Below, piece after piece: positions 43,701 to 52,251 of a stretch of 64,000 nt of DNA. Both the position numbers and the translations under genes were made by a program. Position 1 is the stretch's first letter. Each line of letters opens with the position of its first letter. Source of the stretch: Candidatus Poribacteria bacterium (GTDB taxonomy: Bacteria > Poribacteria > WGA-4E > WGA-3G); the NCBI GenBank assembly GCA_012270795.1, contig JAAXHO010000284.1, forward strand, positions 6,786-70,785. Reading direction: 5' to 3'. The notes under the pieces are model-generated. The model worked only from the letters and a program-made list of their open reading frames with translations, was not told where the DNA came from and searched no databases.

Positions 43701-43803
43701 TATGGATGTAATGGCTAACGGAACATCTCTTATTGTTGCTGGCAGTAATTTATACTTAGGTACAGTATTCGATGGTATACTGCATCTAACACTTGAAGAA
43801 TGA
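40798..43803 (+). CDS. Membrane-anchored ECF sigma factor fused to BNR propeller, copy 4
   Basis: The intact BNR-type paralogue, 1001 residues. It begins MKTTDVELINRILNGDDTAF, with GGGAGG seven bases upstream. Sigma region 2 includes HIAEEITQDTFLKAYQGL and region 4 the helix-turn-helix AEIGAFLGVSANTIRSRLRRAQ. The membrane helix is near 220-240 (WIAAASSVVLIMLILGLG). The outer part has many Asp-box repeats (SEDDGKNWKIV, RSVDKGQTWKDV, RSTDLGNSWEDI, STDAGQSWEKV, SFDKGENWIDL, SDDGKNWRTL), predicting two or more sortilin-like propellers that could bind peptide, glycan or sulfated ligands. It ends 40 bases before a convergent outer-membrane gene. Relay of a signal from propeller to sigma domain, perhaps by proteolysis, is inference. 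Confidence 0.9.
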   Translation: MKTTDVELINRILNGDDTAFTELVKKYQKPVHALIWCKIGDFHIAEEITQDTFLKAYQGLATLKKPQRFASWLYVIAANNSNTWLRKKRLWTQSLEDIRNSQLGKLTYSQYVVEEKERTAVETQREVVKKLLAKLPESERTIITLHYFSDMSSAEIGAFLGVSANTIRSRLRRAQQRLQKQETMIREALEHFQISPNLTDNIMQEIARLKPATPSGGKPLMPWIAAASSVVLIMLILGLGSQHLARFQQPYNLDAQTEMTVELVDTPIVLNVDLDPVIQREVGSSNALDESNNRGQKPDDILLAAAQGEGEDVSTPKQQWILSEPIYGSLVQGICATKEEELYAVNFARIYKWQDDRTGWQQISADIREVPDKQIEINSASKVPIAKWHNTLYIVLQNLFLASEDDGKNWKIVYSWTDDYRLPYKLVLTDQAFWVKFNNAVFRSVDKGQTWKDVDVELFQGFNSFIAIQNKVYVGSNTGLYRWHTGRWVRIKLPVPEAILVTNAAATKDRLYVMASLGSDFLNDRAAREGQQRTWWIFRSTDLGNSWEDITPTNAWPVKGLPPDINLVAAGETLLLMGQGLVRSTDAGDTWMPPQVSTTFPMKVSSDIAPVAVNESAFFAIRGGLHRSTDAGQSWEKVRIAQDKMRLVIEKLIKFNKNRKMQNRLPTLYGIDVSRIVKTTDQGKSWNTVQVEMPMTTPVREGQPRINQLLTTGGVIYAKGQNDYPIGELRYYRVSEGGNTLVPIQGIPTFDSRRLRDHLRKSQNLSIGKLQGEFSGTTQFFNELLISSPQKQDILIQAGLNGTFAVSDDTFYMEYNYKLFRWEPGDSAWQDIRQEETSIIAWQDLQLAVSGDTVYVGKRNGHLVVSFDKGENWIDLTPALPFAVTTFKEILVAESTVYVATDRGIITSDDGKNWRTLTDAKGTNLIMEQLAVDGTTLYGITKKPDLYILENDTGTWKQIITKIPEGAIMDVMANGTSLIVAGSNLYLGTVFDGILHLTLEE

Positions 43804-43843
43804 CATCTCTTAACTGAAAAGTGTTGAATTATCACCATCTGCT

Positions 43844-46800
43844 TTACAGTTCTGCACTTACCGTCATATCTAAACGGTGTTCAGGTTTTCGCTGTTTCGT
43901 AGATAACAAGCGATAGTTGAGCCGAAATAGCAAATCGGTAAATTTGCGTAAGCGATAATCCGCTGTGGCACGCACTTCATGACTAACACCTTCATAAAAA
44001 TAGTATTGTGTATATGGGATACCACTATCACGCTTACCATAGCCGAGTGTGTGGAGGACATATATTCTGCCTTTACCCAATATACTATAGGTGATACTGT
44101 TTTCATAAGAGAAGGTGCGTGTCTTAGCATCCGCCTCATCATCAAGACTTTCAATATCGGTTGTGCGTTTGTACCCCAAAGTGCTGCCCCATCTTAAAGC
44201 ACGATTCAGTTCATATTGCAGCCTTAATTCTGTCATCTGTTCAAATTGGCGAAGGTCTGAAATTGGAGTAGGAGAAAGGTCGTTGGACGCTGTAGTTGTG
44301 TTTGCATTCAAATCAATGGAGTTGAGTTCTGATAAGTTCAGTTGACTATACCTTTCGGTCTCTCGGCGATGTTCCCAGTTTGTACCGATGGATAATTTCT
44401 GTGTGGGATTTACAGAGAATGCAACCTCCCAAGTCCGATTATTTCTGTGTCGTTCTTGTGTATTTATTCTTCTATTGAGCGTGCGACCTGTACGGAGATT
44501 GACTTCAAAACTAAACAGAGGGGAGGGTGAAAACTCAATTCGGTGATGTTGATTAACCCTATCAAAGAGCGTTTCTGAACCTTGAAGACTTTGAAGTAAA
44601 TAGAGGGATAGTGCATCTTCTGCTTCCTGTTCTTCTGTCAACCACAACCGCGTCTGGGTTCTAATTCCGTTGAGAAACCATGTGGAGAGTTGTCTCCTTT
44701 CGGAAGGTGTGTTAATTGCGCCGATGTTTCCTCTTCTCAACCCAGTTATAGATGAACTGCTTTGACTTCGTGCGCGTCGGGCGAGGAATAGACGGGGTTG
44801 AATACGAAGTCTAAATGAAGCGTCAACAGCAGTTGTCGGTTTGTCACCCACATTCTGATATATCTTTATGTATGTGCCCTCCTCAGGGTCTTCAACATAA
44901 CGTAGGTCATCCAATCGGACATAATATCCTTCACCGGGCTGAATTCTATGTCCTGTTAGCGGATGAATGTCGGTATATATCTCACGGCGTTGCGTTGTCA
45001 GTTTTTTGTCCAATTCATAAGTGATTTCAGCATCAATCGCACGACCAAACGGTGTCAATTGAAGTGTTGTATCTGCCAATTGCGTTGTATTATCTATACC
45101 GAGTTCAGAATGTGCTTTTACCATACGGCGGGCAAGGTTTGTCCTGATATTGACCCAGTTTCCACGTTGTGAAAAAAGACCGATTTTCCATGTTCGTGCA
45201 GTGGTTGAACGCATCCAATCTGAGATACCTAATGTTTCTCCATCAAGTGTCAATAAAGGTTCTTTTGCATAAGTTTGTTCCAATTCGTAGCTTGTGTTGA
45301 CAGATACCCATTTGAAGTCAACAAGGTTGATGCGTCCAGAAGTCCTACTACGTCTTCTGTTGCGGGTTGCATAGAAGTCATCCGTTGAGACGAATCTGTC
45401 GTAAGTACCAATGAACTCAAATGGTGATAGGAGGTAAGAAAAACTTCCTTCCTGTCTTGATTTTTTGTAGTTTTCTTCTATATTTGAAGTTTCTTCGTCA
45501 GGTAATATATTGGATGTACTGCGATAGTCATTCCATCGTAGATTTGGGAGTTTTCTAAGGAAACCTGTTTTCTTTGACGGTTTCAATGTGGTATCGCTTT
45601 CTGTCCGAATCGGTCTACGTATATTGTCAATTTGATATTGTGTTGAAGGACGAAAAAGGTTTTCGGTCTGAGACAATTGCTGAGGACGAGCAGTGAAAGT
45701 GTTGGAACGGGGTTTGAAATTTATACCCCAGTTTAGATTATTTCTTCGTGTCGTTGATCCTTGTAATGGGGCTTCAACCGTTCTGCCACCACCCAAATCA
45801 AATTGCAACCACTGATAAGGTAGCAGTTTGAAATCAAGGTTTAATGTCTGTTCATCAGATGCTTGTGAAAATATGTTCGTATCTAACAGCAAAACGTCCT
45901 CAAAACCCTCTGTTGTATATTGCGAACTATAACGATCTCGGTTGCGATTGCTACGTGACGCACCAACAGGTAAGAACTCAGCATCCATTGTTCGTATATC
46001 AAGGTTTCCAATGAGTTTAGGTCGCAGCTTGTTTGTCCATGTCGGTATGTCCCACCCTGTGTAGCCGATGAGTTTCCATGCTTGACTCGTTACTTTTCTG
46101 TCTACCGTAGAATAGGTATTTTGGTCTATGGCACTAAAAGCAAGTTCTCCATTCACCCATGTCTTGTCTGAGAAGTTCAGTTGGCTTTCCAATCCCCACA
46201 CAGTATGTTTCTGTGGTGGTGCAAGGAGAACACCATCCTCATCCGGATCCAGCATGTTTTGTCGGAGTGCGTCTAAATCATTATCATTTAGAAGGATTAA
46301 CGCCTGTTCAGGATCGTCCAAATCCGCTTCCACTGCGTAGGAAGCCCCTAAAGACAACCATTGTCCAGGCAATGTAAAAACACTGTTAATTCCATATAGG
46401 TTCTGTTGATACGCTCTGTCTTCAGGTATATATTCAAAGTCAACACGGATGACATCGTTGCTTGTTATCAGATGCTTGCTATTAAACTCAATAATTGGGT
46501 CTCCGTATTCTCTTATGATGTAGTCATTGTTTTCACCACGTTTCATCTTTTCGCCATTCAACCAAACAATCTCACTGCCTGCTTTGACGATAACGAACTG
46601 GCTGCCAACATCAAGTCGATATTCGCTGCGCCCCTCTTGTCCACGAATAACCTTGCTGGTGGATTGTCCTTTTGGCAACGCACTTGGTATGAAATGAAAT
46701 CGTCCCCATTCAAAATCGCCTTCAACCTTGACACCCTCAAGTGCGCGTGGAAAAAAGACGAATTCGGATGGACCTAAGGAAGCATCAAAATCACCTAACG

Positions 46801-47509
46801 TTCCAGTTACATTAGGATGCATGATGCGAATAAGTTTTTGGTTAATATCCTGAATATCTTCTGTCATCCCCTCAGGTTGAATTGGCAGGTCTTGGTCAGA
46901 GAGCATCGCTAATACCTGAATGTTATCTGAAACATTACCTTGGACATTGATACGGAATTCCTGATTTTGTGAGAGTGAACGTCCGCTGCCAACCGTAATC
47001 CCATACGTGCGGCTGCCTGAATATTCTAACTGTGACGTTGGAGTCGGTGTTTGTTGACTATCCCGCTCAGAGGGGATATCAATTTTGGGAGTGGTTTCTG
47101 CTGGCGTATCAAGAATTGTTCCAAACAGATCTCGTTTATATATCTTTTTGATAGAGAACGGAATTGATCGGTAAGAAATTGTCCAAATAATGTCTTTTGG
47201 TAATGCAACAGACGGTTCAAAAGTTATTATTCCTGTGTCGTAATCTATCTGGTAGTCAATTCCACGGACAAGTTGTTTCTCTTTATTGTCAAGTATCTTT
47301 TCGCTATTCAGAAAGACGGGTGGGGATTTGACATGATATGTCGTCACACCTGCATCTAAATGAAAATACTCTGTCTTATCTATTACTGAAAAGATTGGTA
47401 GATTGATGGGAGGGGACTGTTTCTGTTGTTCAGTTTGTGCATCTGCATGAGGCAATAAACACATGAAAAATAGAAGTCTGGTAAGTAGTATATCAACATG
47501 TCTTGCCAT
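43844..47509 (-). CDS. Large outer-membrane beta-barrel candidate
   Basis: 1221 residues with an N-terminal signal (RLLFFMCLLPHADAQ). The first 150 residues hold an Ig-like domain (YFHLDAGVTTYHVKSPPVFLN and YDTGIITFEPSVALP). Then comes TYGITVGSGRSLSQNQEFRI and VLAMLSDQDLPIQPEG-MTEDIQDINQ, a signature I associate with very large surface/barrel proteins of FCB-type bacteria. The remaining 800 residues alternate short hydrophobic and polar strands with many aromatic residues and end on a strand (RLDMTVSAEL), as barrels do. Function is unknown; transport of protein or polysaccharide across the outer membrane is possible. No TonB box or plug domain was recognised. AGAAGG abuts the ATG, closer than usual for a ribosome binding site. 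Confidence 0.7.
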   Translation of the reverse strand: MARHVDILLTRLLFFMCLLPHADAQTEQQKQSPPINLPIFSVIDKTEYFHLDAGVTTYHVKSPPVFLNSEKILDNKEKQLVRGIDYQIDYDTGIITFEPSVALPKDIIWTISYRSIPFSIKKIYKRDLFGTILDTPAETTPKIDIPSERDSQQTPTPTSQLEYSGSRTYGITVGSGRSLSQNQEFRINVQGNVSDNIQVLAMLSDQDLPIQPEGMTEDIQDINQKLIRIMHPNVTGTLGDFDASLGPSEFVFFPRALEGVKVEGDFEWGRFHFIPSALPKGQSTSKVIRGQEGRSEYRLDVGSQFVIVKAGSEIVWLNGEKMKRGENNDYIIREYGDPIIEFNSKHLITSNDVIRVDFEYIPEDRAYQQNLYGINSVFTLPGQWLSLGASYAVEADLDDPEQALILLNDNDLDALRQNMLDPDEDGVLLAPPQKHTVWGLESQLNFSDKTWVNGELAFSAIDQNTYSTVDRKVTSQAWKLIGYTGWDIPTWTNKLRPKLIGNLDIRTMDAEFLPVGASRSNRNRDRYSSQYTTEGFEDVLLLDTNIFSQASDEQTLNLDFKLLPYQWLQFDLGGGRTVEAPLQGSTTRRNNLNWGINFKPRSNTFTARPQQLSQTENLFRPSTQYQIDNIRRPIRTESDTTLKPSKKTGFLRKLPNLRWNDYRSTSNILPDEETSNIEENYKKSRQEGSFSYLLSPFEFIGTYDRFVSTDDFYATRNRRRSRTSGRINLVDFKWVSVNTSYELEQTYAKEPLLTLDGETLGISDWMRSTTARTWKIGLFSQRGNWVNIRTNLARRMVKAHSELGIDNTTQLADTTLQLTPFGRAIDAEITYELDKKLTTQRREIYTDIHPLTGHRIQPGEGYYVRLDDLRYVEDPEEGTYIKIYQNVGDKPTTAVDASFRLRIQPRLFLARRARSQSSSSITGLRRGNIGAINTPSERRQLSTWFLNGIRTQTRLWLTEEQEAEDALSLYLLQSLQGSETLFDRVNQHHRIEFSPSPLFSFEVNLRTGRTLNRRINTQERHRNNRTWEVAFSVNPTQKLSIGTNWEHRRETERYSQLNLSELNSIDLNANTTTASNDLSPTPISDLRQFEQMTELRLQYELNRALRWGSTLGYKRTTDIESLDDEADAKTRTFSYENSITYSILGKGRIYVLHTLGYGKRDSGIPYTQYYFYEGVSHEVRATADYRLRKFTDLLFRLNYRLLSTKQRKPEHRLDMTVSAEL

Positions 47510-47575
47510 CCTTCTGCCTTCCGTTCTATATATGGTAAATATTGAAAATCATTTGAAACTATTGGTTTATAGGGG

Positions 47576-47611
47576 GAACTCCGATACTCAACCGGTTAGA
47601 AATCGGAGTTC
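47576..47611 (-). terminator. Hairpin downstream of the TolB-like gene
   Basis: GAACTCCGAT (47576-47585) pairs with ATCGGAGTTC (47602-47611) around a 16-base loop, 45 bases past the stop at 47656 on the minus strand. No clear T run follows. Confidence 0.45.
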
Positions 47612-47655
47612 TTGCATACAGCAGAATGACTGTTGTTTTAGTTATTAGTGGTGAT

Positions 47656-48660
47656 TTATGGCACGGTGATAGGGGTTAGCAGATTTTCTTGTTTATTTTT
47701 GAGAGTGCCCCAGGGGATAATCATACGGCCTGCAGGTTCTACAGGATACGCTTCAGTGTGAACCCAATCAAACGTAATCCAAATTAAACGATCGGACCGT
47801 TCAAAGAGTATTGTTTGGGAGCTGTCTACAAGGTTTGTAGCGACAGGTCCCAAACCAAAAGTTCCGTAAATGATATATTTTCCATCGGGGGACCATTTGA
47901 GGTCCCCTCCTGCCCTGATGTCTAATGGTATGATATGTTGAGATGCCCACTCACGCGGTTCGGTAAGAATAATTTTATCTCTTAAATGAAATGCAAGTTT
48001 TTTGCTGTCCGGGGAGAAGGTCGGAGAGTATCCAGTATCGCTGATTTTTGTAACCCGTGATGAATTAACATCAAAGATATAAACACCCACATCCGGTAGA
48101 TTAAAACCTGGCATAGGAACGATTCCATAGGCGATGTGATTAGCATCAGGAGACCACGTTGCAGAGTGGGGGTTAGATTTTGGTGAGACCAATAGTTTTA
48201 TTTTCGGTGTATTTTTGTGTAGTTCACTATGCCGGATGAGATTTATCCCCACATCCGGCAAATTGTGCGGGTCTTCGTCTTCACCTGTAACAGAGTTTAT
48301 GAAGACAATATCTCCATCTTTTGAGATGTCCACATGCGTTGCGGACTCATGCTTTTGTTGTGTGAGGTTGCGTGCCGGTTCACTCGGTTTGGTTCTATCA
48401 TAAAGAAAAACGTCTACGTCAAATATATATTTGGCAATAAAAACAATATAGGGACCGTCTGGTTGGACAGCGAAGTGCCATATATCCTCAGAGTGTGTAA
48501 AAACCAGTTGGGTGTTGCGGGTATCCTGTATGCTTGTCTCCAACAATTCTTTTTCGTTATCTGGGTTAATAAATATGATTTTGTCGGTTGGTTTTGCGTG
48601 GATAGAAAAAGGCAACAGATATAACAGGGATAAACAGAAAAAAATGATATGCCTATTCAC
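47656..48660 (-). CDS. TolB-like (PD40) propeller protein, exported
   Basis: 334 residues with a signal peptide (IIFFCLSLLYLLPFSIHA). PD40/TolB-type strands follow, including FAVQPDGPYIVFIAK, ATHVDISKDGDIVFINS, ATWSPDANHIAYGI, PTFSPDSKKLAFHL and LKWSPDGKYIIYGT, five to six blades of a periplasmic propeller. It lacks the N-terminal TolB domain, so it is a TolB-like repeat protein rather than TolB itself. It overlaps the end of the upstream gene by four bases, so translation is coupled. It probably serves as a binding scaffold at the cell envelope; no partner is known. Confidence 0.8.
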   Translation of the reverse strand: MNRHIIFFCLSLLYLLPFSIHAKPTDKIIFINPDNEKELLETSIQDTRNTQLVFTHSEDIWHFAVQPDGPYIVFIAKYIFDVDVFLYDRTKPSEPARNLTQQKHESATHVDISKDGDIVFINSVTGEDEDPHNLPDVGINLIRHSELHKNTPKIKLLVSPKSNPHSATWSPDANHIAYGIVPMPGFNLPDVGVYIFDVNSSRVTKISDTGYSPTFSPDSKKLAFHLRDKIILTEPREWASQHIIPLDIRAGGDLKWSPDGKYIIYGTFGLGPVATNLVDSSQTILFERSDRLIWITFDWVHTEAYPVEPAGRMIIPWGTLKNKQENLLTPITVP

Positions 48661-48953
48661 GGTTTTTCCTCCAGTGTTTTAACGGGAATGTAAGGTTCAA
48701 TTTCTATAGGGAATTCACCTAAATTAATAACGCTATCTAAATCGGACTGTGAATTCGTTGCTTTTGTTCGGAGATATGGTGGCTTTCCGAAGTTATAACG
48801 CACTGTTATCTGTTTTCTTTCAATACGTTCAAGATATGCGCGTTCTTTGTTAAGCGCATCAAGCTGGGTTTCCAGTTTGTCTATCAATTCGGGAAGTGCA
48901 TCAAGACGTTTCTTTTCAGTGTTTGTGAGTGGTCGTGGGTAGTGATTGTCCAA
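48657..48953 (-). pseudogene. C-terminal part of a split exported protein
   Basis: Opens at a TTG as DNHYPRPLTNTEKKRLDALPELIDK, a coiled-coil helix (residues about 15-45), then a short strand-rich tail. It overlaps the upstream gene by 70 bases in another frame. Adding one G at 48950-48951 would read GLNDDWDNHYPRPLTN and join it to the exported N-terminal half. The short overlap with the following gene is a normal four-base coupling. Confidence 0.55.
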
Positions 48954-49246
48954 TCGTCATTAAGACCTGCAGACAAACTTACATCTACAGAGCCAAAAAT
49001 CGGATCTCCATCTGCATCTTCAAATTCGTAGCTTGCGTATACGATGCATGTCCCAGAATTCTCTCCTATGCTTATATATTCCTCATACTCATCTTTGGGA
49101 TCAATTTTTAAATTAATTCTTATGCCTTGGATTTCAAAAACCTCAATGTCATCATCACCGTTAGCATTGGTTTTCACAACAAAAAAACCGATTACACCAA
49201 TAAATACACACACGGCAATCAGTAATGCTATAAGTCGGAATTTCAT
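48884..49246 (-). CDS. Small exported/membrane protein, N-terminal part of a split gene
   Basis: Starts MKFRLIALLIAVCVFIGVIGFF, an uncleaved anchor or signal segment, then an acidic beta-rich domain (IQGIRINLKIDPKDEYEEYI, CIVYASYEFEDADGDPIFGS-VDV). No family is recognised. The ATG at 49246 follows AAGGAG by seven bases. The reading frame leaves the expected path after NDDW and ends in an unlikely tail (THDHSQTLKRNVLMHFPN). A one-base correction at 48950-48951 joins it to the downstream coiled-coil frame, giving about 196 residues and one gene directly before the TolB-like protein. Confidence 0.6.
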   Translation of the reverse strand: MKFRLIALLIAVCVFIGVIGFFVVKTNANGDDDIEVFEIQGIRINLKIDPKDEYEEYISIGENSGTCIVYASYEFEDADGDPIFGSVDVSLSAGLNDDWTITTHDHSQTLKRNVLMHFPN

Positions 49247-49598
49247 TTTATTTCTCCTTTGTAATTTATCATAATGAATATTGATTACTAATATCACTTG
49301 CAACTTACTACACACCTTGTTATAGGTGAGGATAGGACTCTATCAGTAAAAAAGTAGTGATAACAAGACTATCCAACAAGTTAAATATATAATAACACGA
49401 TTTTTAGAGGAAGTCAACCCATTTTTTGATAAAAATATTGGTTTTCATCTACATACCGTAAGTTAAAGCATAGATCTTGCGTGAAGATAGTAAATTGTAT
49501 AATCTACGCTAATTCCAAAATCTACAATAGTATCCATTTCTATTTGATAACCTATACCTTTATCCCCCGCAAGCGAGGGAGATTAAGTCCTGTTATAC

Positions 49599-50765
49599 TT
49601 ATTTTGCTTCATCAGGGTTTGTTTTTGAAATAGGTTTGTATAACATCTGGAAGACTTTAATATCATCTGCGTCTGAATCGCTGACGAAAATGCGACCATC
49701 CTGTGAAACTGCAATTCCGCAAGGTTTCACAAACGTCTTAGCGGTAAATTCCATAACGGCTTTTCCATCTGGTGTGAATACCTGTATTCTGCGATTTCCA
49801 CTGTCAGTAACAAACAGATAATTGTATTCATCAATAGCCATCCTCATTGGTTCTTTAAATTGTCCGAGTTCGCTGCCTTCCTCACCCCATGAACGGATAG
49901 GATTCCCACTGAAATCATAACTTATGATGCGATGATTTCCTGTATCCGTTACGAAAACGGTGCCGTGCGGGTTCACTACAAGGTCGGTTGGATGCCATAA
50001 TTGGTCTTGACTGCGACCAAAACTGCCCATTGTAAGTACATGAAAAAGATTCCTGTTGAACTGAAGCCAACGATGATTTAAGGTATCAACCAAATAGACT
50101 TCACCGTCACGACCAATGCTTATGCCTTCAGGTGCATCAAATTGCAAATCTTCTAAAGTTGAAGGAAAGGCAAAAAAGGTTTGGTTAACAAGATTACAGA
50201 ACTGAATCCGATTGTTACCTGTATCCGCAACATAGAGATTCCCCATACTGAGTGCCACATCGTTTGGATAATCAAATTCGCCTTCACGCCATCCAAAACT
50301 ACCGAATTCAGCGATGAAGTGCCCGGTTGGATCAATAACTTGTATACGGTTGTTACCTGCGTCCGCTACATACAACTGCCCGAAAGTATCTATTACTAAA
50401 CCCATTGGTGTTAGAAACTGACCAGCAGCTTGTCCGGAACTTCCAATTGTTTGGACAAAACTAACACCTAATATTGCCGGAGCGATACGTGGACGTATTG
50501 AAGGTACCGCTTTTACATTAGGTGTTATAGGGGAACGCAGAACACCTGTGTTATCTGTTTTAGGAACGGTGCAGCTTAAAATACATAAATGAAAAATTAG
50601 AAGGAGAAAATAACCAAATTGAATTGACCTAAATTCTATAGTTTTTTGACAAAATAAAGGGATATAGATTCTTGGAGAGGAATCACCAAAATAATGCTTT
50701 GTATCGGTTTTAACGCTGCACTCTGAATTTGAAGACAAATGTGGACTGTTGATTATTGAATTCAC
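49599..50765 (-). CDS. NHL-repeat lipoprotein
   Basis: NHL repeats fill residues 100-380: TPMGLVIDTFGQLYVADAGNNRIQVID, NDVALSMGNLYVADTGNNRIQF, EGISIGRDGEVYLVDTLNHR, TDLVVNPHGTVFVTDTGNHRI and MRMAIDEYNYLFVTDSGNRRI, a six-bladed propeller. Before them FLLLIFHLCILSC is a lipoprotein signal with the acylated cysteine near residue 65. The only start found, a GTG at 50765, puts 50 residues before the signal and overlaps the previous gene by 56 bases, so the true start may be a rare codon nearer 50640 or the gene may carry an error. The product would sit on a membrane facing the periplasm and serve as a binding scaffold. Confidence 0.8.
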   Translation of the reverse strand: MNSIINSPHLSSNSECSVKTDTKHYFGDSSPRIYIPLFCQKTIEFRSIQFGYFLLLIFHLCILSCTVPKTDNTGVLRSPITPNVKAVPSIRPRIAPAILGVSFVQTIGSSGQAAGQFLTPMGLVIDTFGQLYVADAGNNRIQVIDPTGHFIAEFGSFGWREGEFDYPNDVALSMGNLYVADTGNNRIQFCNLVNQTFFAFPSTLEDLQFDAPEGISIGRDGEVYLVDTLNHRWLQFNRNLFHVLTMGSFGRSQDQLWHPTDLVVNPHGTVFVTDTGNHRIISYDFSGNPIRSWGEEGSELGQFKEPMRMAIDEYNYLFVTDSGNRRIQVFTPDGKAVMEFTAKTFVKPCGIAVSQDGRIFVSDSDADDIKVFQMLYKPISKTNPDEAK

Positions 50766-51378
50766 TTGTTACACCGGGGACAATAATACGTAGATTATTA
50801 GATTTTGAGCTGCGTTTTGGAAAATAGACTCTAAAAATAGATCTGTGCTTTGGCATAATGTTGGTTTTTTTTAAGTCTTCGGTTGGCAAAACTGCATGAT
50901 CTCCCTGCACTCGGATAGTCTTATCATATCGGAAAACTTCAGCAGCGAATTCGGGAGGTAACTTCGGTTTTTTCTTCACATAAAATGATTCTTGGGATTT
51001 ATCTATCTGTTTTGTAATGTTCCCAGATTGGTCAAGCATCTGACAATCTTCCTTTTTGTAACTAATCCAATGATTAGTTTTGTTGTATAAGAGAATTGCA
51101 AAGGCATCAATATTTTTTACATCATTTAAAGGTACTGCTATTGCGACGATTCCATTTTTTTCATAAATTACTGCACCGGATTGTGGTGTAATTGTTGCAT
51201 CTGGATCAAAAACCGGGACTTTAATCTCTGGTCGGAAAAGATCGTTCATGAAACCGCCAAATTTACCACATCCGGACAAAGATAGAGAGATCATAAACAG
51301 GGCTGAAAATAGTAAGGTATTTCTCCAAATAATAGTTGTAATGTTAAGGAAAGTATTCAATCTACCGAAAACCACCAT
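50710..51378 (-). CDS. Putative lipoprotein, unknown function
   Basis: A 222-residue protein with a hydrophobic stretch ending in a lipobox, LLFSALFMISLSLSGC, so C37 should be lipidated. The mature part is a single beta-rich domain (ATITPQSGAVIYEKNGIVAIAVP, FAILLYNKTNHWISYK, NLRIIVPGV) without a named family. It resembles small outer-membrane lipoproteins with an Ig-like fold. GGAGG lies 12 bases before the ATG at 51378. The gene overlaps the NHL lipoprotein and follows the sugar-kinase locus on the same strand. Confidence 0.6.
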   Translation of the reverse strand: MVVFGRLNTFLNITTIIWRNTLLFSALFMISLSLSGCGKFGGFMNDLFRPEIKVPVFDPDATITPQSGAVIYEKNGIVAIAVPLNDVKNIDAFAILLYNKTNHWISYKKEDCQMLDQSGNITKQIDKSQESFYVKKKPKLPPEFAAEVFRYDKTIRVQGDHAVLPTEDLKKTNIMPKHRSIFRVYFPKRSSKSNNLRIIVPGVTSEFNNQQSTFVFKFRVQR

Positions 51379-51402
51379 TTATTTTTTTGTCCTCCATTTT
51401 AC

Positions 51403-52251
51403 TTAATGTATGTTATATGCGAGCATAGCAGCACCGATGAGTCCTGCATCATTACCCAATTTTGCGGGAACTATTTTCATTTGGCTGGGTATGCTCATTG
51501 CGCGTTTTCTAAATTCTTCTCTGATATGCTGAAAGAGGAGTTTTTCTCCTGCTCCTGCAATTCCCCCTCCGATAATTGCTATTTCGGAGTTTAGGATGTG
51601 TGCGATTGATGTTAATGCAACCCCAATGTGTTTTCCTGTTTCAGCAAATATTTCTTTTGCCAGTTTGTCTCCTGCTTCCGCAGCTTCTGCGATCTGTTTG
51701 GGTGTCAATACGTCTGGATTTAGACACGAGTTTTGTCCTGATGCTAACTTTTGGCGTGTGCGTTGTACAATATGTCTTGCCCCTGCATAAGCTTCAAGAC
51801 ATCCTCTATTACCACACCCGCATTTGCGTCCGTTTGGTTGTACGATGGTATGTCGTAATTCCCCTGCAGTATTCCAGCTGCCATAGTATACTTTTCGGTT
51901 GATGACAATACCTCCACCGACACCTGTCCCAAGTGTCAAACCAATAACATTTTCATAACCGACTCCTGCGCCATGATGTAGTTCACCTAACACCATAACA
52001 TTTACGTCGTTGTCTAAATAGAGCGGAATCTTTAGATTTCCAAGTTCAGCAGCGACATAATCCAGTAAGGGAATATCGGACCAGCCGGGAAAGTTCGGTG
52101 AAAAATGGATAATACCTGATTCTGCAAGGATAAGTCCTGGAGAACCTACACCGATACCGATTATATCCTTTAAGGATTGTTGATTTTGGTTAATTTTGGC
52201 TTGTGCCTGTGAATGTACCTGAAGAATCGTCTGTAGCAATACGTTTCGCAA
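51403..52251 (-). CDS. ROK family sugar kinase, C-terminal main part (frameshifted gene)
   Basis: Glucokinase-type ROK protein. GIGVGSPGLI, LYLDNDVNVMVLGE (catalytic Asp), LTLGTGVGGGIVINRKV, the zinc-binding cluster CGCGNRGCLEAYAG and AIIGGGIAGAGEKLL define the family. The ATP-binding start of the protein (DLGGTDIKAG) is missing here and lies in another frame at 52190-52375. The joint falls at the TTT run at 52244-52246 on the plus strand: one base fewer gives AIANVLLQTILQ and a single protein of about 320 residues. The present frame alone would lack the first phosphate loop and be inactive. Substrates in this family are glucose, N-acetylmannosamine or other hexoses. Confidence 0.75.
   Translation of the reverse strand: MRNVLLQTILQVHSQAQAKINQNQQSLKDIIGIGVGSPGLILAESGIIHFSPNFPGWSDIPLLDYVAAELGNLKIPLYLDNDVNVMVLGELHHGAGVGYENVIGLTLGTGVGGGIVINRKVYYGSWNTAGELRHTIVQPNGRKCGCGNRGCLEAYAGARHIVQRTRQKLASGQNSCLNPDVLTPKQIAEAAEAGDKLAKEIFAETGKHIGVALTSIAHILNSEIAIIGGGIAGAGEKLLFQHIREEFRKRAMSIPSQMKIVPAKLGNDAGLIGAAMLAYNIH

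Noticed and set aside
49440-49598. Weak hairpin CCCCCGC-AAGC-GAGGGAG in the gap before the NHL gene end
   Set aside because: The arms mismatch and there is no T run; too weak to call.
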